From the NCBI GenBank assembly GCA_963934295.1, contig CAWVXY010000007.1, positions 1 through 64,000 on the forward strand: a stretch of 64,000 bases of DNA, read 5' to 3'. The notes under the pieces are model-generated. The model was not told the DNA's origin and made no database searches. It saw nothing but the letters and a program-made list of their open reading frames with translations. Of this stretch, positions 43,971-54,081 are shown one piece after another (the stretch's first letter is position 1; each line of letters opens with the position of its first letter). Origin of the DNA: Seribacter sp963934295. GTDB taxonomy: Bacteria; Verrucomicrobiota; Verrucomicrobiia; Opitutales; Seribacteraceae. Made by a program: the position numbers and the translations under genes.

Positions 43971-44783
43971 ATGAATCATAAAATCTCTTTTATTGGAGCA
44001 GGTAAAATGGTTTCCGCTATCGTGAAAAGCTTGCTTCAATCAAACGCTTTTCAGGCAAATGAAATTTCTTGCTGCTCTGCCAATGATGGCACTTCGGAAG
44101 CACTATCCAAAGAGACTGGAATTACTAGGTATGAAAATGTCACTGAGCTCCTAGATGCAAAGCCGGACCTTCTTGTCCTAGGTTGCAAGCCACAACAAAT
44201 ATCCGAATTACCCAAGGATACTTCCAAATCTTCAAATGGCATGCTTATTTTATCCATTATGGCCGGCATTACACTTTCCAGGTTGAAAAATACCTTTCCC
44301 TTAGCTCGAAACATTGTTCGCTCCATGCCCAATACCCCAGGTCAAATTGGTTCTGGTATTACTGGCTTTTTATTTGCGAATCAACCATCGGACAACGACA
44401 GAGAAACGATTTATAAAGTACTTTCATCTCTTGGAGATGTTAAACAGGTTGGTGAGGAAATTGATATCGATCGAGTCACAGCAATTAGCGGAAGCGGTCC
44501 CGCCTATATTTTTGAATTCACCTGTGCTTTAGAGGGAGCTGCCATTAAACTTGGTCTAAGCCCTGATCTAGCTAAAGACCTCGCGATACAAACTGTAATT
44601 GGAGCGGCAAAGCTCATGGAAAAAAGCACATTCCATCCCGAAGAACTACGAAAACAAGTCACATCTCCCAACGGTACTACACAGGCGGCTCTGGAAAGTT
44701 TTACAAATGATCAATTAAGAGAGATTGTTGCAAAAGCCACACAGGCGGCCCACGATCGATCAATTGAATTGTCCAATGCATAA
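43971..44783 (+). CDS. proC: Pyrroline-5-carboxylate reductase
   Basis: 270 residues from ATG 43971, directly before the NADPH-binding ISFIGAGKMVSAIVKSLL. Also shows RSMPNTPGQIGSGITGF, AISGSGPAYIFEF and the C-terminal TSPNGTTQAALESF. Last step of proline synthesis. An ATG further upstream inside the RDD gene is rejected. Its end overlaps hldD by 8 bases. Confidence 0.94.
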   Translation: MNHKISFIGAGKMVSAIVKSLLQSNAFQANEISCCSANDGTSEALSKETGITRYENVTELLDAKPDLLVLGCKPQQISELPKDTSKSSNGMLILSIMAGITLSRLKNTFPLARNIVRSMPNTPGQIGSGITGFLFANQPSDNDRETIYKVLSSLGDVKQVGEEIDIDRVTAISGSGPAYIFEFTCALEGAAIKLGLSPDLAKDLAIQTVIGAAKLMEKSTFHPEELRKQVTSPNGTTQAALESFTNDQLREIVAKATQAAHDRSIELSNA

Positions 44784-45777
44784 CATTCAAACAGGAATAA
44801 CCGTTGTAACTGGAGGAGCCGGCTTGATCGGAAGTGCAACCATTTGGGGCCTTAACAACCAAAACCTCGAGAATTTGTGGCTAGTTGACTGGGTTGAAGA
44901 AAATTCTTTAAAGCAAAGAAATTTGGAGAATTTAAAATATCAGCGATTCCTTGACGCAAAGCTCTTCAGGGAATTGATGCGAGAAAAAAGTACTGAGTTA
45001 TCTGAAGTTAAAACTATCATTCACCTTGGAGCTTGTTCCAGTACGACTGAAACCAATGAAGACTACCTAACTGATAATAACTTCCTTTACACAAAAGAAG
45101 CGTGCGAATGGGCACTTGAAAACAACGCTCGGTTTGTCTATGCATCTTCGGCAGCAACCTATGGAGACGGAACTAGGGGCATGGACGACAAAGAAGAAAG
45201 CATTGAAAAATTCCAACCTCTAAACCTTTACGGTTGGTCCAAGCATAAATTTGACCTGCTCGCGAAAAAACAAGGTTGGTTCGATAAAATAACGGGATTG
45301 AAATACTTTAATGTTTATGGACCAAATGAAGAGCATAAAGAAAGTATGAGATCTGTTGTGAGCAAGGCCTATGAACAAATAGCTAAAACCAACAAAATGT
45401 CTCTCTTTAAGAGCCATCGAAAGGAATATGGAGATGGCGAACAAAAAAGGGACTTTCTTTATGTCAAAGATGCTGTTCAGATGACCCTTTGGTTAGTACA
45501 AAACGATCAGGCAAATGGTTTGTTTAATTTAGGAAATGGCCAAGCAAGAACTTGGCTCGATTTAGGGAAATCAATTTTCTCCGCACTTAAGCTTCAAGAA
45601 AAGATTGAATTTGTGGAGATGCCATTAATTCTGCGAGACAAATACCAGTATTTCACAGAGGCAAAAATCGAAAAGCTAAGAGAACATGGATATGGATATA
45701 ATCTTTTTTCCCTCGAAGACGCCGTTCAAGATTATGTAAATAATTATTTAGTACCTGATCTTAGATTAGGTGCATAA
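44776..45777 (+). CDS. hldD: ADP-L-glycero-D-manno-heptose-6-epimerase
   Basis: 333 residues from ATG 44776. Extended SDR: VVTGGAGLIGSATIWGL NAD motif, HLGACSSTTETNEDYL, the YxxxK catalytic pair in LNLYGWSKHKFD, and YFNVYGPNEEHKE, all as in HldD/RfaD. It makes the heptose for the LPS inner core. Eight-base overlap with proC. Confidence 0.93.
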   Translation: MHNIQTGITVVTGGAGLIGSATIWGLNNQNLENLWLVDWVEENSLKQRNLENLKYQRFLDAKLFRELMREKSTELSEVKTIIHLGACSSTTETNEDYLTDNNFLYTKEACEWALENNARFVYASSAATYGDGTRGMDDKEESIEKFQPLNLYGWSKHKFDLLAKKQGWFDKITGLKYFNVYGPNEEHKESMRSVVSKAYEQIAKTNKMSLFKSHRKEYGDGEQKRDFLYVKDAVQMTLWLVQNDQANGLFNLGNGQARTWLDLGKSIFSALKLQEKIEFVEMPLILRDKYQYFTEAKIEKLREHGYGYNLFSLEDAVQDYVNNYLVPDLRLGA

Positions 45778-45786
45778 TTACTCGAC

Positions 45787-46830
45787 CTAGTCTTTGGGCA
45801 AATATCGATACTTCCAAATCTCCGCACAGGATAAAATAAGTTCTTTCATTTCTTCTGGGGTAATTGCTTGCTTGGGATCATCTCCAATTCCTTTGCTTGG
45901 ATCAATATGAGATTCAATACACAATCCATCCGCTCCGTATGTAATGGCGGATAGTGAGGATGCGAGAACATATTCAGAATGCCCAACACTATGGGATGGA
46001 TCAACTATCACTGGAGCCCATGTCTTATTTTTTAACAGAGGGGAAATGGATTCATCCGGATGGTTTCGATACCCATCCAGTGGAGGTGTTGTTCCCCGTG
46101 GACAAAGCATTACATTAGGATTACCTGATGCTACTAAATATTCAGCGGCAGCAATAAATTCATCAGGAGATGCAACATGTCGCCCCCGTTTTAATAGAAC
46201 AGAAGAATTGGTTCCAGCAGATTTTTCCCCAATCTCTTTCAATAAAGAATAATTAAGCGCATTACGGGTTCCGATTTGTAAAATATCAACTTTTGAATCC
46301 AACGCTATTCTTAACTGAGCTGAATCCATTACTTCAATATCGATGGGTAAACCAGTCTCTTCTTTCGCTCGTAAAATAATTTCAATGGCCTTGTTGTCAC
46401 CCTGGTAGGAATAAGGATTTGTTCTTGGTTTCCATACGCCTCCCCTTAATGCATCAACACCCGCCTCCTTTAAAGCATGTGCGGTTTCAATATAAAGTTG
46501 TGGAGAATTTGGATCTATAGTACATGGTCCACCAATAATAAAAGGTTTTTCTTTTCCGATGATTGTCTTACCAATACAAACTTGGTGATTCGATAAAGCT
46601 GACCTTCGATCCATAAGTTTGTAAGGTGATTCTATGGCATCAACCTTTCGGATGTAGGATAAACCTGCAATTCGCTTGAACATAACGGCGTGAGTTTCAT
46701 CGCCAAGGATGGCGTACACACATTGATTATGGCCTTGAATTTCAAGTATATTACAATCAAATTCCTCTACAATGGATTCTATTTCTTTGAGTTGATCTGC
46801 ACTCAACTTGTCTAACTTAGGAATAATCAT
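45787..46830 (-). CDS. 3-deoxy-7-phosphoheptulonate (DAHP) synthase, AroA-I-beta/KdsA-like type
   Basis: 347 residues. A ferredoxin-like regulatory domain (about 1-70: EIESIVEEFDCNILEIQGHNQCVYAILGD) precedes a beta/alpha barrel with IIGGPCTIDPNSPQLYIETAHALKEAGVDALRGGVWKPRTNPYS, LKRG, DPSHSVGHSEYV and LCIESHIDPS. It condenses PEP and erythrose-4-phosphate as the entry step to aromatic amino acids; the N-terminal domain is the usual site of feedback control. Convergent with hldD. Confidence 0.93.
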   Translation of the reverse strand: MIIPKLDKLSADQLKEIESIVEEFDCNILEIQGHNQCVYAILGDETHAVMFKRIAGLSYIRKVDAIESPYKLMDRRSALSNHQVCIGKTIIGKEKPFIIGGPCTIDPNSPQLYIETAHALKEAGVDALRGGVWKPRTNPYSYQGDNKAIEIILRAKEETGLPIDIEVMDSAQLRIALDSKVDILQIGTRNALNYSLLKEIGEKSAGTNSSVLLKRGRHVASPDEFIAAAEYLVASGNPNVMLCPRGTTPPLDGYRNHPDESISPLLKNKTWAPVIVDPSHSVGHSEYVLASSLSAITYGADGLCIESHIDPSKGIGDDPKQAITPEEMKELILSCAEIWKYRYLPKD

Positions 46831-46992
46831 ATCTTTTTATTGGCACTTTATTAAGGATCGATCAAGGCTTTGCTTTCGATTCTCAAAACTTCCATATTTG
46901 ATAGAGCTATCTATCTACGATATTTTTTATCAATCTTATATCTATTTCAGCTTGTTCTTAAAGAAAGAATCATTCATTTTTAAAGGGAACTT

Positions 46993-47862
46993 ATGGAAAG
47001 ATTTTCACAAAAAAATATCCAAACTTGGTTAACTTTATCCCTTTTTTCCCTCTCAATCTTCTTCAGTGGTTGTGAACAGGAAATTATGGTTGAAGAGGTT
47101 GAGCAGGAAGAACAATTTGCAATCTCCGATTTCATTCAGCAAAAATCTTATTGGGAAGGATCAAGCATTGAATTTGAAGAAACTTTTATCTTGGATGACG
47201 AAGGAAATATTAAGTTAAAAGAAAACGATTCGGCTTTCTCGGGTTACATCAAAATTAGAGCGAGAAATGGAACGATAACTGCCATGAAAAGTTTTGATGG
47301 AGGATATCAGGATGGAGATTTCTTTGAATGGTATGAGAACGGCAAATTAAAAACGAAATCTCAATACAAAATGGGTGAAAGACATGGATACTTTTATATA
47401 TGGACTCAAAAAGGGGATGTTTATTCTCAAAGGTATTTTCAAAATGACTTGGAAGATTTTGGCCGATTTGAAAATGAGGGTGCCGCCGCATCTGGTAAAA
47501 GCTTAGCATCTCTTGAATTAGCAGAGTGGGAAGGAACAGGTTCTGAATTTTATATAAAGTTTGCAGGTGACCCCAATCGTGGCGGCACTTTGCACATTCG
47601 AGAAACTGAAGAATTATACTCCGGTATAATTACGGCACTAGATGATAGTGGTAAAAAAGAAGCAGTTCTCAAATACACTAATGGCAAATACGATGGTAGA
47701 ATTTCTAAATGGAATCAAGATGGAGATTTATGGCATGAGGCAGAGTACAGTCGTGGAGAACTCGTTCAAATTACCCTTAAGAATGGCAAACCATTCAATC
47801 CCAATGAAATAATTGATCTATCTGAAAATCCCGAAAAAGTCAGTCTTCTCTTCGAAGAATAG
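46993..47862 (+). CDS. MORN/YwqK-like repeat lipoprotein
   Basis: 289 residues, lipobox FSGC (about Cys27). It has short repeats with the pattern GxxDGxFxxWYENGKLKTKSQYKMGERHGYFYIW and, later, DGRISKWNQDGDLWHEAEYSRGE, typical of MORN-like/YwqK (antitoxin-component-like) repeats. Ribosome site AAAGGGAAC precedes the ATG. No partner gene and no known function. Confidence 0.72.
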   Translation: MERFSQKNIQTWLTLSLFSLSIFFSGCEQEIMVEEVEQEEQFAISDFIQQKSYWEGSSIEFEETFILDDEGNIKLKENDSAFSGYIKIRARNGTITAMKSFDGGYQDGDFFEWYENGKLKTKSQYKMGERHGYFYIWTQKGDVYSQRYFQNDLEDFGRFENEGAAASGKSLASLELAEWEGTGSEFYIKFAGDPNRGGTLHIRETEELYSGIITALDDSGKKEAVLKYTNGKYDGRISKWNQDGDLWHEAEYSRGELVQITLKNGKPFNPNEIIDLSENPEKVSLLFEE

Positions 47863-47900
47863 AATATAATTCGATTTTTACGATCTGTTGAAATAACTTA

Positions 47901-49265
47901 CTATTCCAAATCGTACTGCTTAATCTTATTTCTTAAAGTTCGGACATTTAATCCCAGCTTTTCAGCCGCATGGGTACGATTACCATCAAAAGCTTGCAAG
48001 GCATTCTGAATATGTTTTCGCTCAACTTCTTCCATTGATGCAATTTCCTCAGTTCCTGTTTCTAAATTTGGAGAAGAATCACTTGCATTATTTGCGGTTA
48101 CATTGTGAAGACCAAGAAGATCTGCTTCAATCGCATTTCCCTTGTCAGCAAGAATAACCGCTCGTTCTACAGCATTTTCTAATTCCCTTACATTTCCAGG
48201 CCAATTATGAGATTCAATGGCTTTTTTACAATCCTTGGAAAATTCAATTTCATCGATTCCGTGCTTCCTCGCATGACGAGCAAGAAATGAGGTAGCTAAA
48301 AGAAGAATATCCGAACCTCGATCCCGAAGCGGTGGTACTGCAATGGGAAAAACATTTAATCGATAATATAAATCCTCCCTAAAATTTCCTTTTTTCACCT
48401 CATCCATTAAATCTCGGTTGGTTGTCGCAAGTACGCGGACTTTAACTTGAATGGTTTTATTTCCTCCAACTCGTTCAAATTCTTTCTCTTGGAGAACGCG
48501 CAAAAGTTTTGCCTGCAAGGCAGGTACAATTTCACTAATTTCATCTAGTAAAATCGTACCACCATCCGCTAATTCAAAACGCCCTTCCCTTCTCTCAGTC
48601 GCACCTGTGAAAGACCCTTTCTCATGCCCAAAGAATTCGCTCTCCATTAAGGTTTCAGAAATTGCGGCACAATTTACCCTGATGTAAGGTTGCTTAGCTA
48701 ACATACTATTTCGATAAAGCTCACGAGCAACCAATTCCTTGCCTGTTCCATTCTCTCCTGTAATAAGTACACTGGCTTCAGTTTTAGCAACTTTATCAAC
48801 CAAATTCTTTAGATCCTGAACAGGTTTACTCTCTCCAATGATATCGGATGAGCGAGTATCACTTTCTTCAACATAATACTTGGTGACACGACGCATTTTA
48901 TCAAAAGAAGCGACTTTATCGACCACCACTTCAATCTGCTCAAAAGAAAAAGGCTTAACCACATAATCAAATGCACCCATTTGCATACAAGAAACAGCTG
49001 ACTCAACGGATCCATAACCTGTCATCATAACCACCATAGGAGCTTCAGTCTTCGCAGTTATTTCCTCAAGCAAATCGGTACCCTCACCATCAGGCAAGCG
49101 AAGATCCAAAAAAACCAAGTCAAATGAATCCCGAGACAATATTTTCCGAGCACCTTTCAAGTCCCCGGTAGAAGCCACTGAATAACGCTTGTTCCGCAAC
49201 TGCGTCTCCAACGCCTTACGAATCATCATCTCATCATCCACCACAACTATTTTTTCAATTGCCAT
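47901..49265 (-). CDS. NtrC-family sigma-54-dependent response regulator
   Basis: 454 residues, without the long linker of the 25909 regulator. Receiver: VVVDDEMMIRK, phosphoacceptor in LVFLDLRLPDGEG, KPFSFEQI. AAA+: GENGTGKE, GSFTGA, Walker B TILLDEISE, RLNVFPIAVPPLRDRG. C-terminal Fis-type helix-turn-helix (RTHAAEKLGLNVRTLRNKIKQY). No histidine kinase adjacent. It is divergent from the surface-sugar operon (49549) and a sigma-54-like element lies in between, so it is the best candidate activator of that operon. Confidence 0.93.
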   Translation of the reverse strand: MAIEKIVVVDDEMMIRKALETQLRNKRYSVASTGDLKGARKILSRDSFDLVFLDLRLPDGEGTDLLEEITAKTEAPMVVMMTGYGSVESAVSCMQMGAFDYVVKPFSFEQIEVVVDKVASFDKMRRVTKYYVEESDTRSSDIIGESKPVQDLKNLVDKVAKTEASVLITGENGTGKELVARELYRNSMLAKQPYIRVNCAAISETLMESEFFGHEKGSFTGATERREGRFELADGGTILLDEISEIVPALQAKLLRVLQEKEFERVGGNKTIQVKVRVLATTNRDLMDEVKKGNFREDLYYRLNVFPIAVPPLRDRGSDILLLATSFLARHARKHGIDEIEFSKDCKKAIESHNWPGNVRELENAVERAVILADKGNAIEADLLGLHNVTANNASDSSPNLETGTEEIASMEEVERKHIQNALQAFDGNRTHAAEKLGLNVRTLRNKIKQYDLE

Positions 49266-49342
49266 TAGAACTCTATTCTAATTTGTATAGGTGCTAATTG
49301 TCCACCTTGATTCTCAAAAGTTGATTAACGAACATTAACATT

Positions 49343-49360
49343 TAGGCACAACAACTGCTT
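49343..49360 (+). promoter_or_regulatory. Candidate sigma-54 (-24/-12) promoter before the surface-sugar operon
   Basis: ttaggcacaacaactgct: GG (49345-46) and GC (49357-58) separated by 10 bases, with a full GGCAC at -24 and CTGCT at -12. The T before GG is A. It points toward the operon beginning at 49549 and away from the divergent NtrC-type regulator gene. A transcription start near 49370 would leave a leader of about 180 bases, mostly AT-rich. Confidence 0.55.
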
Positions 49361-49548
49361 CTAAATTTATTATTATTTCGTTTACTGATTTTTTTTTGGA
49401 TTCTAATTTTATATAAATTAATTGTCCAGCGGTAGCATGGATTTTTGGATTTTAAGTATTCATTACCAAGTACACTTCAATAAATTCTTGATCACTGATT
49501 CATATTAATATGTTTCATTTATTATACATAAATTTATTTTAATTTCAT

Positions 49549-50190
49549 ATGGGTTTTAACTCATATTCACAATTTGGAGAAGACAGTATCCTCAAAGGCC
49601 TTATGGCTAAGGATGGTTTACATGTAGAAAATGGTGGATTTTATTTTGATGTTGGTGCACATCACCCCGTGAGATTTTCAAATACAAAAATTTTCTATGA
49701 CTTTGGGTGGAGTGGTATTAACATTGACCCAAATGAGGGAATTAAAAAAAAATTCGAAGATATAAGACCCAGAGACAAAACTCTAGAAATCGCACTAGGT
49801 AAACAAAATGATGTGCAAGAATTCTTCACATACGACGAAAGTGCGTTGAACAGCTTAATCAACAGAGATGAAGAATTGGTTGATACTCAGTATTTCCCTT
49901 CTGGTTCAAAGATGGTGCAAGTCGCAACAATAAAAGAAATATTGAACCAATTTCACAAAGAAGATATCCCCAAACCAAGCTTTCTAGATATAGATGTTGA
50001 AGGTCATGAATTAGAAGTCCTATTAGGCAACGATTGGAATAAATATATATTTTCTTATATTTTGATTGAACAAAAGCTTACTTCATTAGAGACAATCCAA
50101 GATTGTCCTGTAACTATATATCTAAGGGATTTAGGTTATAAACCCATGGCATACAATGGTATCACCACTATTTTTAAACATTTTTCATAA
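49549..50190 (+). CDS. FkbM-family methyltransferase
   Basis: 213 residues. SAM-binding core: FYFDVGAHHPVRFSNTKIFYD (VGAxxP at about 32), GWSGINIDPNEGIKKKFEDIRPRD, and FLDIDVEGHELEVLLGNDWN. These match the FkbM/methyltransf_21 pattern seen in polysaccharide loci. The acceptor sugar is not known. First gene of the operon, about 180 bases from the inferred sigma-54 start. Confidence 0.82.
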   Translation: MGFNSYSQFGEDSILKGLMAKDGLHVENGGFYFDVGAHHPVRFSNTKIFYDFGWSGINIDPNEGIKKKFEDIRPRDKTLEIALGKQNDVQEFFTYDESALNSLINRDEELVDTQYFPSGSKMVQVATIKEILNQFHKEDIPKPSFLDIDVEGHELEVLLGNDWNKYIFSYILIEQKLTSLETIQDCPVTIYLRDLGYKPMAYNGITTIFKHFS

Positions 50191-50201
50191 ATAATCCTTT
50201 T

Positions 50202-50876
50202 TTGCTAGCAATTATACAATCTCGATATGACTCAATCCGACTTCCAGGTAAGGCTTTACTACCGCTTGGCGACTCTTCAATTCTTGGCAAATGTATCGAC
50301 AGGGTATCCAAAGCGAGTCAAGTTACTAAAATTCTTATCGCAACTTCGAATGAAGATTCTGACAGACTCATAGTAAAGTATTGTAAAGATAGGGATTTAT
50401 CCTACCACCTTGGTTCATTGCATGATGTCGGTCTAAGGTTAGCGGAAGCTGCTGCTGCAACGAACCACAATAAGTTCATTCGTATTTGTGGAGACAGTCC
50501 GTTTATAGATCCCTTAATAATTGATCAAGCCATTTCTCTTTCGAACTCATCAGATTTTGATCTCGTAACGAATGTCTTTCCGAGATCTTTTCCAAAAGGG
50601 CAATCCGTCGAAGTTATCAAAACTAAAATGATGCTGAAGATTTCTACTATGCATAGGTCAAAAGAAGAAAAAGAGCATGTGACTTCCTATTTTTACAAGA
50701 ATCATTACAGGTACCGTATTTGTGCTTTTAGTAGCGGTTTGGCGAAAGCCGAATCTCGTCAATGCATAGATAACGAAAAAGATTATCGCATCGCAAAGAA
50801 TGTCATGTCCCTTATGGGGGCGAATGACTTAGGTTGGGAAGAAATTCAAACACTTTGGGACACGGACAAAAACTAA
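50202..50876 (+). CDS. SpsF-type cytidylyltransferase (CMP-nonulosonate or related)
   Basis: 224 residues with TTG start at 50202; this puts the family's conserved start MLAIIQSRYDSIRLPGKALLPLG at residue 1. Nucleotidyltransferase fold with KFIRICGDSPFIDPLIIDQAI (metal-binding Asp). SpsF/NeuA-like enzymes join a nucleotide to an acidic or amino sugar, which fits activation of the NeuB product as a CMP-sugar. The typical NeuA motif is partially preserved, so substrate is uncertain. Confidence 0.78.
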   Translation: MLAIIQSRYDSIRLPGKALLPLGDSSILGKCIDRVSKASQVTKILIATSNEDSDRLIVKYCKDRDLSYHLGSLHDVGLRLAEAAAATNHNKFIRICGDSPFIDPLIIDQAISLSNSSDFDLVTNVFPRSFPKGQSVEVIKTKMMLKISTMHRSKEEKEHVTSYFYKNHYRYRICAFSSGLAKAESRQCIDNEKDYRIAKNVMSLMGANDLGWEEIQTLWDTDKN

Positions 50877-51895
50877 AAAACTCAACTTTTACTGCTGGCG
50901 TAATTGGACTGGGAGTCGGCGAAACTCACATCTCTGGATTTGAAACCCATCCCTATTGCTCTGTTCACAAAATATGTGACTTGAACAAAGATGTCCTCAA
51001 TGAAGTTGGTAAAAGATATCCGAAAAAAAAACTCACATCCAACCCAGATGAAATAATTTGTGATCCTAATATCGATATTGTGAGTATCGCCTCTTACGAT
51101 GACTGCCATAAAGGGCAAATAATTAGGTCATTAAAAAACGGAAAACATATTTTCGTTGAGAAACCTTTGTGTTTAAATAGCGAGGAACTTTTATCCGTTG
51201 TCGAGGTCATGCGTGAGAATCCGAAGCTCAAGCTTTCTTCAAATTTGATACTCAGAAAGACCCCTCGATTCATCGATCTAAGAAATCGGATACAATCCGA
51301 TGAATTGGGAAAAGTCTTTCATATGGAATCCAGCTATGACTACGGAAGGTTGCATAAACTGACAGATGGTTGGAGGGGTCAAATTCACAACTACTCCGTC
51401 ACTCTTGGCGGAGGCATTCACCTCATCGACTTGATGAGTTGGGTTTCTGGCGAGAAATTCACTGAAGTCTTTGCCTATGGAAATAAATTGGCTACTCAAG
51501 ACTCATCTTTCTCGGGAAATTCTCTTACTTCTGCAATAATGAAGTCAAACAGCGGATGCACAACTATCCTAACTTCTAACTTTGGAAGCGTTGCACCCCA
51601 TCATCACAAACTTGCCATATACGGAACCAATGCCACTTTCGAGCAAAGTCACTTGACTGCATCTTATTTTACGAGTCGAGATCCATCCATATCTCCTGAA
51701 AATGTAGACTCGCCCTATCCTGGTGCTCAAAAAGGAGATCTGCTTTACGATTTTGTGGATTCTCTAATCGAAGGGAAGCAACCAATAATCAAAGCGCAAG
51801 AGGTGATTGATGCCACATCCGTAGCCATAGCAATTGATGAATCCATAATAAATCAAAGCCCTCAACCTGTAAATTACCTAGATCTTGAAAACTGA
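50855..51895 (+). CDS. Gfo/Idh/MocA-family oxidoreductase
   Basis: 346 residues from TTG 50855 (alternative TTG 50834). No in-frame ATG precedes the NAD-binding TAGVIGLGVGETHISGFETHPYC. It has the signature EKPLCLNSEELL (about 110) and YDYGRLHKLTDGWRGQIHNYSV. It overlaps the end of the cytidylyltransferase gene by 22 bases. It probably oxidises a UDP- or CMP-linked sugar at a ring carbon, as in 3-keto or 2,3-diamino sugar synthesis; the aminotransferase that follows would then add an amino group. Confidence 0.82.
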   Translation: MGHGQKLKNSTFTAGVIGLGVGETHISGFETHPYCSVHKICDLNKDVLNEVGKRYPKKKLTSNPDEIICDPNIDIVSIASYDDCHKGQIIRSLKNGKHIFVEKPLCLNSEELLSVVEVMRENPKLKLSSNLILRKTPRFIDLRNRIQSDELGKVFHMESSYDYGRLHKLTDGWRGQIHNYSVTLGGGIHLIDLMSWVSGEKFTEVFAYGNKLATQDSSFSGNSLTSAIMKSNSGCTTILTSNFGSVAPHHHKLAIYGTNATFEQSHLTASYFTSRDPSISPENVDSPYPGAQKGDLLYDFVDSLIEGKQPIIKAQEVIDATSVAIAIDESIINQSPQPVNYLDLEN

Positions 51896-53051
51896 AACGA
51901 AAAAAATACCATTCGGCAAACCACTGATTGACGAACAAGAGAAAATGGCAGTAGAAAAAGTCTTGTCCGGTCCAATCCTAGTGCACGGTCCACAAAGCGA
52001 AGAGTTCGAAAGTTCTTTTGCAGATTTCACCCAAGCTCCCCATGCAGTAAGCGTTTCTTCATGTACTGCCGGCATGCACCTGATCTATCACGCCTTGGGA
52101 TTTGGCTCTGGAGATGAAGTAATTGTACCTGCACAAACTCATGTTGCCACAGCACACGCTGTCGAGCTTACCGGTGCAAAACCAATATTCGTGGATTCCG
52201 AATTAACAACTGGAAATATCGACATACCTTCAATAGAAGCGTCAATTTCTACAAAAACACGTGCTATTGCAGTTGTACACTACCTCGGCGTTCCTGTAAA
52301 TATGGATCAAGTCAACAAGATCGCCAAAAAATATAGCTTGTTTGTCTTGGAAGACTGCGCTCTCTCCCCCGGTGCATCCTTTAAGGGAACTCATACTGGA
52401 TTGCTAGGTGATGCAGGTTGCTTTTCGTTTTATCCGGTAAAGCATATAACCACAGCAGAAGGTGGAATGGTAATTCTCAAAGATAAAGTGCTTGCAGATA
52501 AAATTAGGCTACTAAAGGCATTTGGAGTTAATCGCACACACGGCGAAAGAAAAATTCCTGGCGAATATGATGTCACCAGCCTTGGTTACAATTACAGGAT
52601 GAGCGAAGTTCATGCGGCTATCGGGATTGAGCAGATAAAAAAATTACCAACCTTTCTAAAAAAAAGACAAAAAAACTTTGAATGCTTGAATGAACAGCTT
52701 GAGCACCACCCTCACCTTGATATCCTAGTTCAACCTGTTGATTCCGTCCAAAAAAGCAGTCATTATTGTATGGGTGTATTGCTTTCCCCTCAATTTTCAT
52801 CTCGAAGGCCTGAAATCATGAATAAACTCCAGGAGGTCGGAATTGGGACGAGCATTTATTATCCGCACCCTGTCCCAAGTATGAGTTATTACATTGAGAA
52901 ATACGGAGAGATCAAATGCCCCAACGCTGAGGCAATAAGCAACCAAATCCTCGCATTGCCCGTCGGTCCACATCTTCACCCTGAAGATATGGTTCGAATT
53001 GCTGAAGAGTTAATCAAAATTGTCAACAATTACATAACTATTAATGACTAA
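51885..53051 (+). CDS. DegT/DnrJ/EryC1/StrS-family sugar aminotransferase
   Basis: 388 residues with TTG 51885, overlapping the preceding stop by 11 bases. PLP Lys in FSFYPVKHITTAEGGMV (about 185), PAQTHVATAHAVELTGAKPIFVD and SLGYNYRMSEVHAAIGIEQ. The family moves an amino group to a keto-sugar nucleotide; together with the preceding Gfo/Idh/MocA gene it would make an amino or diamino sugar. Confidence 0.92.
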   Translation: MKTETKKIPFGKPLIDEQEKMAVEKVLSGPILVHGPQSEEFESSFADFTQAPHAVSVSSCTAGMHLIYHALGFGSGDEVIVPAQTHVATAHAVELTGAKPIFVDSELTTGNIDIPSIEASISTKTRAIAVVHYLGVPVNMDQVNKIAKKYSLFVLEDCALSPGASFKGTHTGLLGDAGCFSFYPVKHITTAEGGMVILKDKVLADKIRLLKAFGVNRTHGERKIPGEYDVTSLGYNYRMSEVHAAIGIEQIKKLPTFLKKRQKNFECLNEQLEHHPHLDILVQPVDSVQKSSHYCMGVLLSPQFSSRRPEIMNKLQEVGIGTSIYYPHPVPSMSYYIEKYGEIKCPNAEAISNQILALPVGPHLHPEDMVRIAEELIKIVNNYITIND

Positions 53052-54081
53052 AAAAATAAGTAAGGAACTATCAGGAAAAAAAATCTGCTTGATTGGAGGA
53101 GCCGGTTTCATCGGGCATAATCTTGCTCTCCATTTGGCAAATTCTGGAGCATCTGTCTCAATAATAGACGGATTACAAGTCAATAATATCTTATCTTCAA
53201 AATTTCAAGAAGTATCGAGCCCAAACAAGCTCCATCTAGGCATGCTTCGTGAAAGACAAAAACTGATGGAGGAAAGCGATATAAAATTATTTGTTCAAGA
53301 TGCTAGAGACTACCTGTGTTTAGGAACACTTATAAACGAAATTGAACCTGAAGTGATAGTTCAATTGGCTGCGGTTTCCCATGCTAACCTTTCAAATAAG
53401 AATCCGTACAACACATTCGACCATTGCAATAGAACTCTCGAGAATGCCCTTGATCAATCTAGAGGTAAAATTGAGCATTTCATATACTTCTCATCCAGTA
53501 TGGTATATGGCAATTTTACTGAAAATTCAGTTAACGAAGAGATGGCATGTAATCCCATTGGTATATATGGAGCACTGAAATATGGTGGTGAAAAGCTAGT
53601 CATTGCATATAACCAAGTCTTCGGCTTACCTTATACTATTATTCGCCCATCAGCACTTTACGGGGAGAGGTGCGTAAGTAGAAGAGTTGGTCAAATCTTC
53701 ATTGAAAACGCTCTGACCACTGGAGAAATAAGTATTACTGGGGACGGTTCAGATACTTTGGACTTTACTTACATCGGAGATCTAGTCCGGGGAGTTGAGA
53801 AAGTAATCACGAACAAGAATGCACTTGGACAAACCCTAAATTTAACTTATGGCAAGGGACGTTCATTGGCCGAAATGGCTAACATAATAAGACAACATTT
53901 CCCTGGAATCAAAATCGAATACGAACCAAAAGATCAACTTATTCCGGATCGTGGAACCCTATCCATTCAAAAAGCTCGAGACCTTATCGGCTACGAGCCC
54001 GAGTTTTCGTTGGAAAAGGGATATGAACATTATATTAATTGGTATAAGGATTTCCACAAACGCTATTACAAAAATGATTGA
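53044..54081 (+). CDS. NAD-dependent epimerase/dehydratase
   Basis: 345 residues, ATG 53044, overlapping the previous gene by 8 bases. Extended SDR with LIGGAGFIGHNLALHLA, a YxxxK pair in GIYGALKYGGEK (about 178-182), FIYFSSSMVYGNF and IIRPSALYGERC. It changes stereochemistry or dehydrates a nucleotide sugar; the exact reaction is not decidable from sequence. Confidence 0.88.
   Translation: MTKKISKELSGKKICLIGGAGFIGHNLALHLANSGASVSIIDGLQVNNILSSKFQEVSSPNKLHLGMLRERQKLMEESDIKLFVQDARDYLCLGTLINEIEPEVIVQLAAVSHANLSNKNPYNTFDHCNRTLENALDQSRGKIEHFIYFSSSMVYGNFTENSVNEEMACNPIGIYGALKYGGEKLVIAYNQVFGLPYTIIRPSALYGERCVSRRVGQIFIENALTTGEISITGDGSDTLDFTYIGDLVRGVEKVITNKNALGQTLNLTYGKGRSLAEMANIIRQHFPGIKIEYEPKDQLIPDRGTLSIQKARDLIGYEPEFSLEKGYEHYINWYKDFHKRYYKND

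Noticed and set aside
46831..46992. A ttggcac motif before the MORN-like gene, possible sigma-54 site
   Set aside because: The -24 half is perfect but 10 bases downstream reads AG, not GC, so no -12 element.
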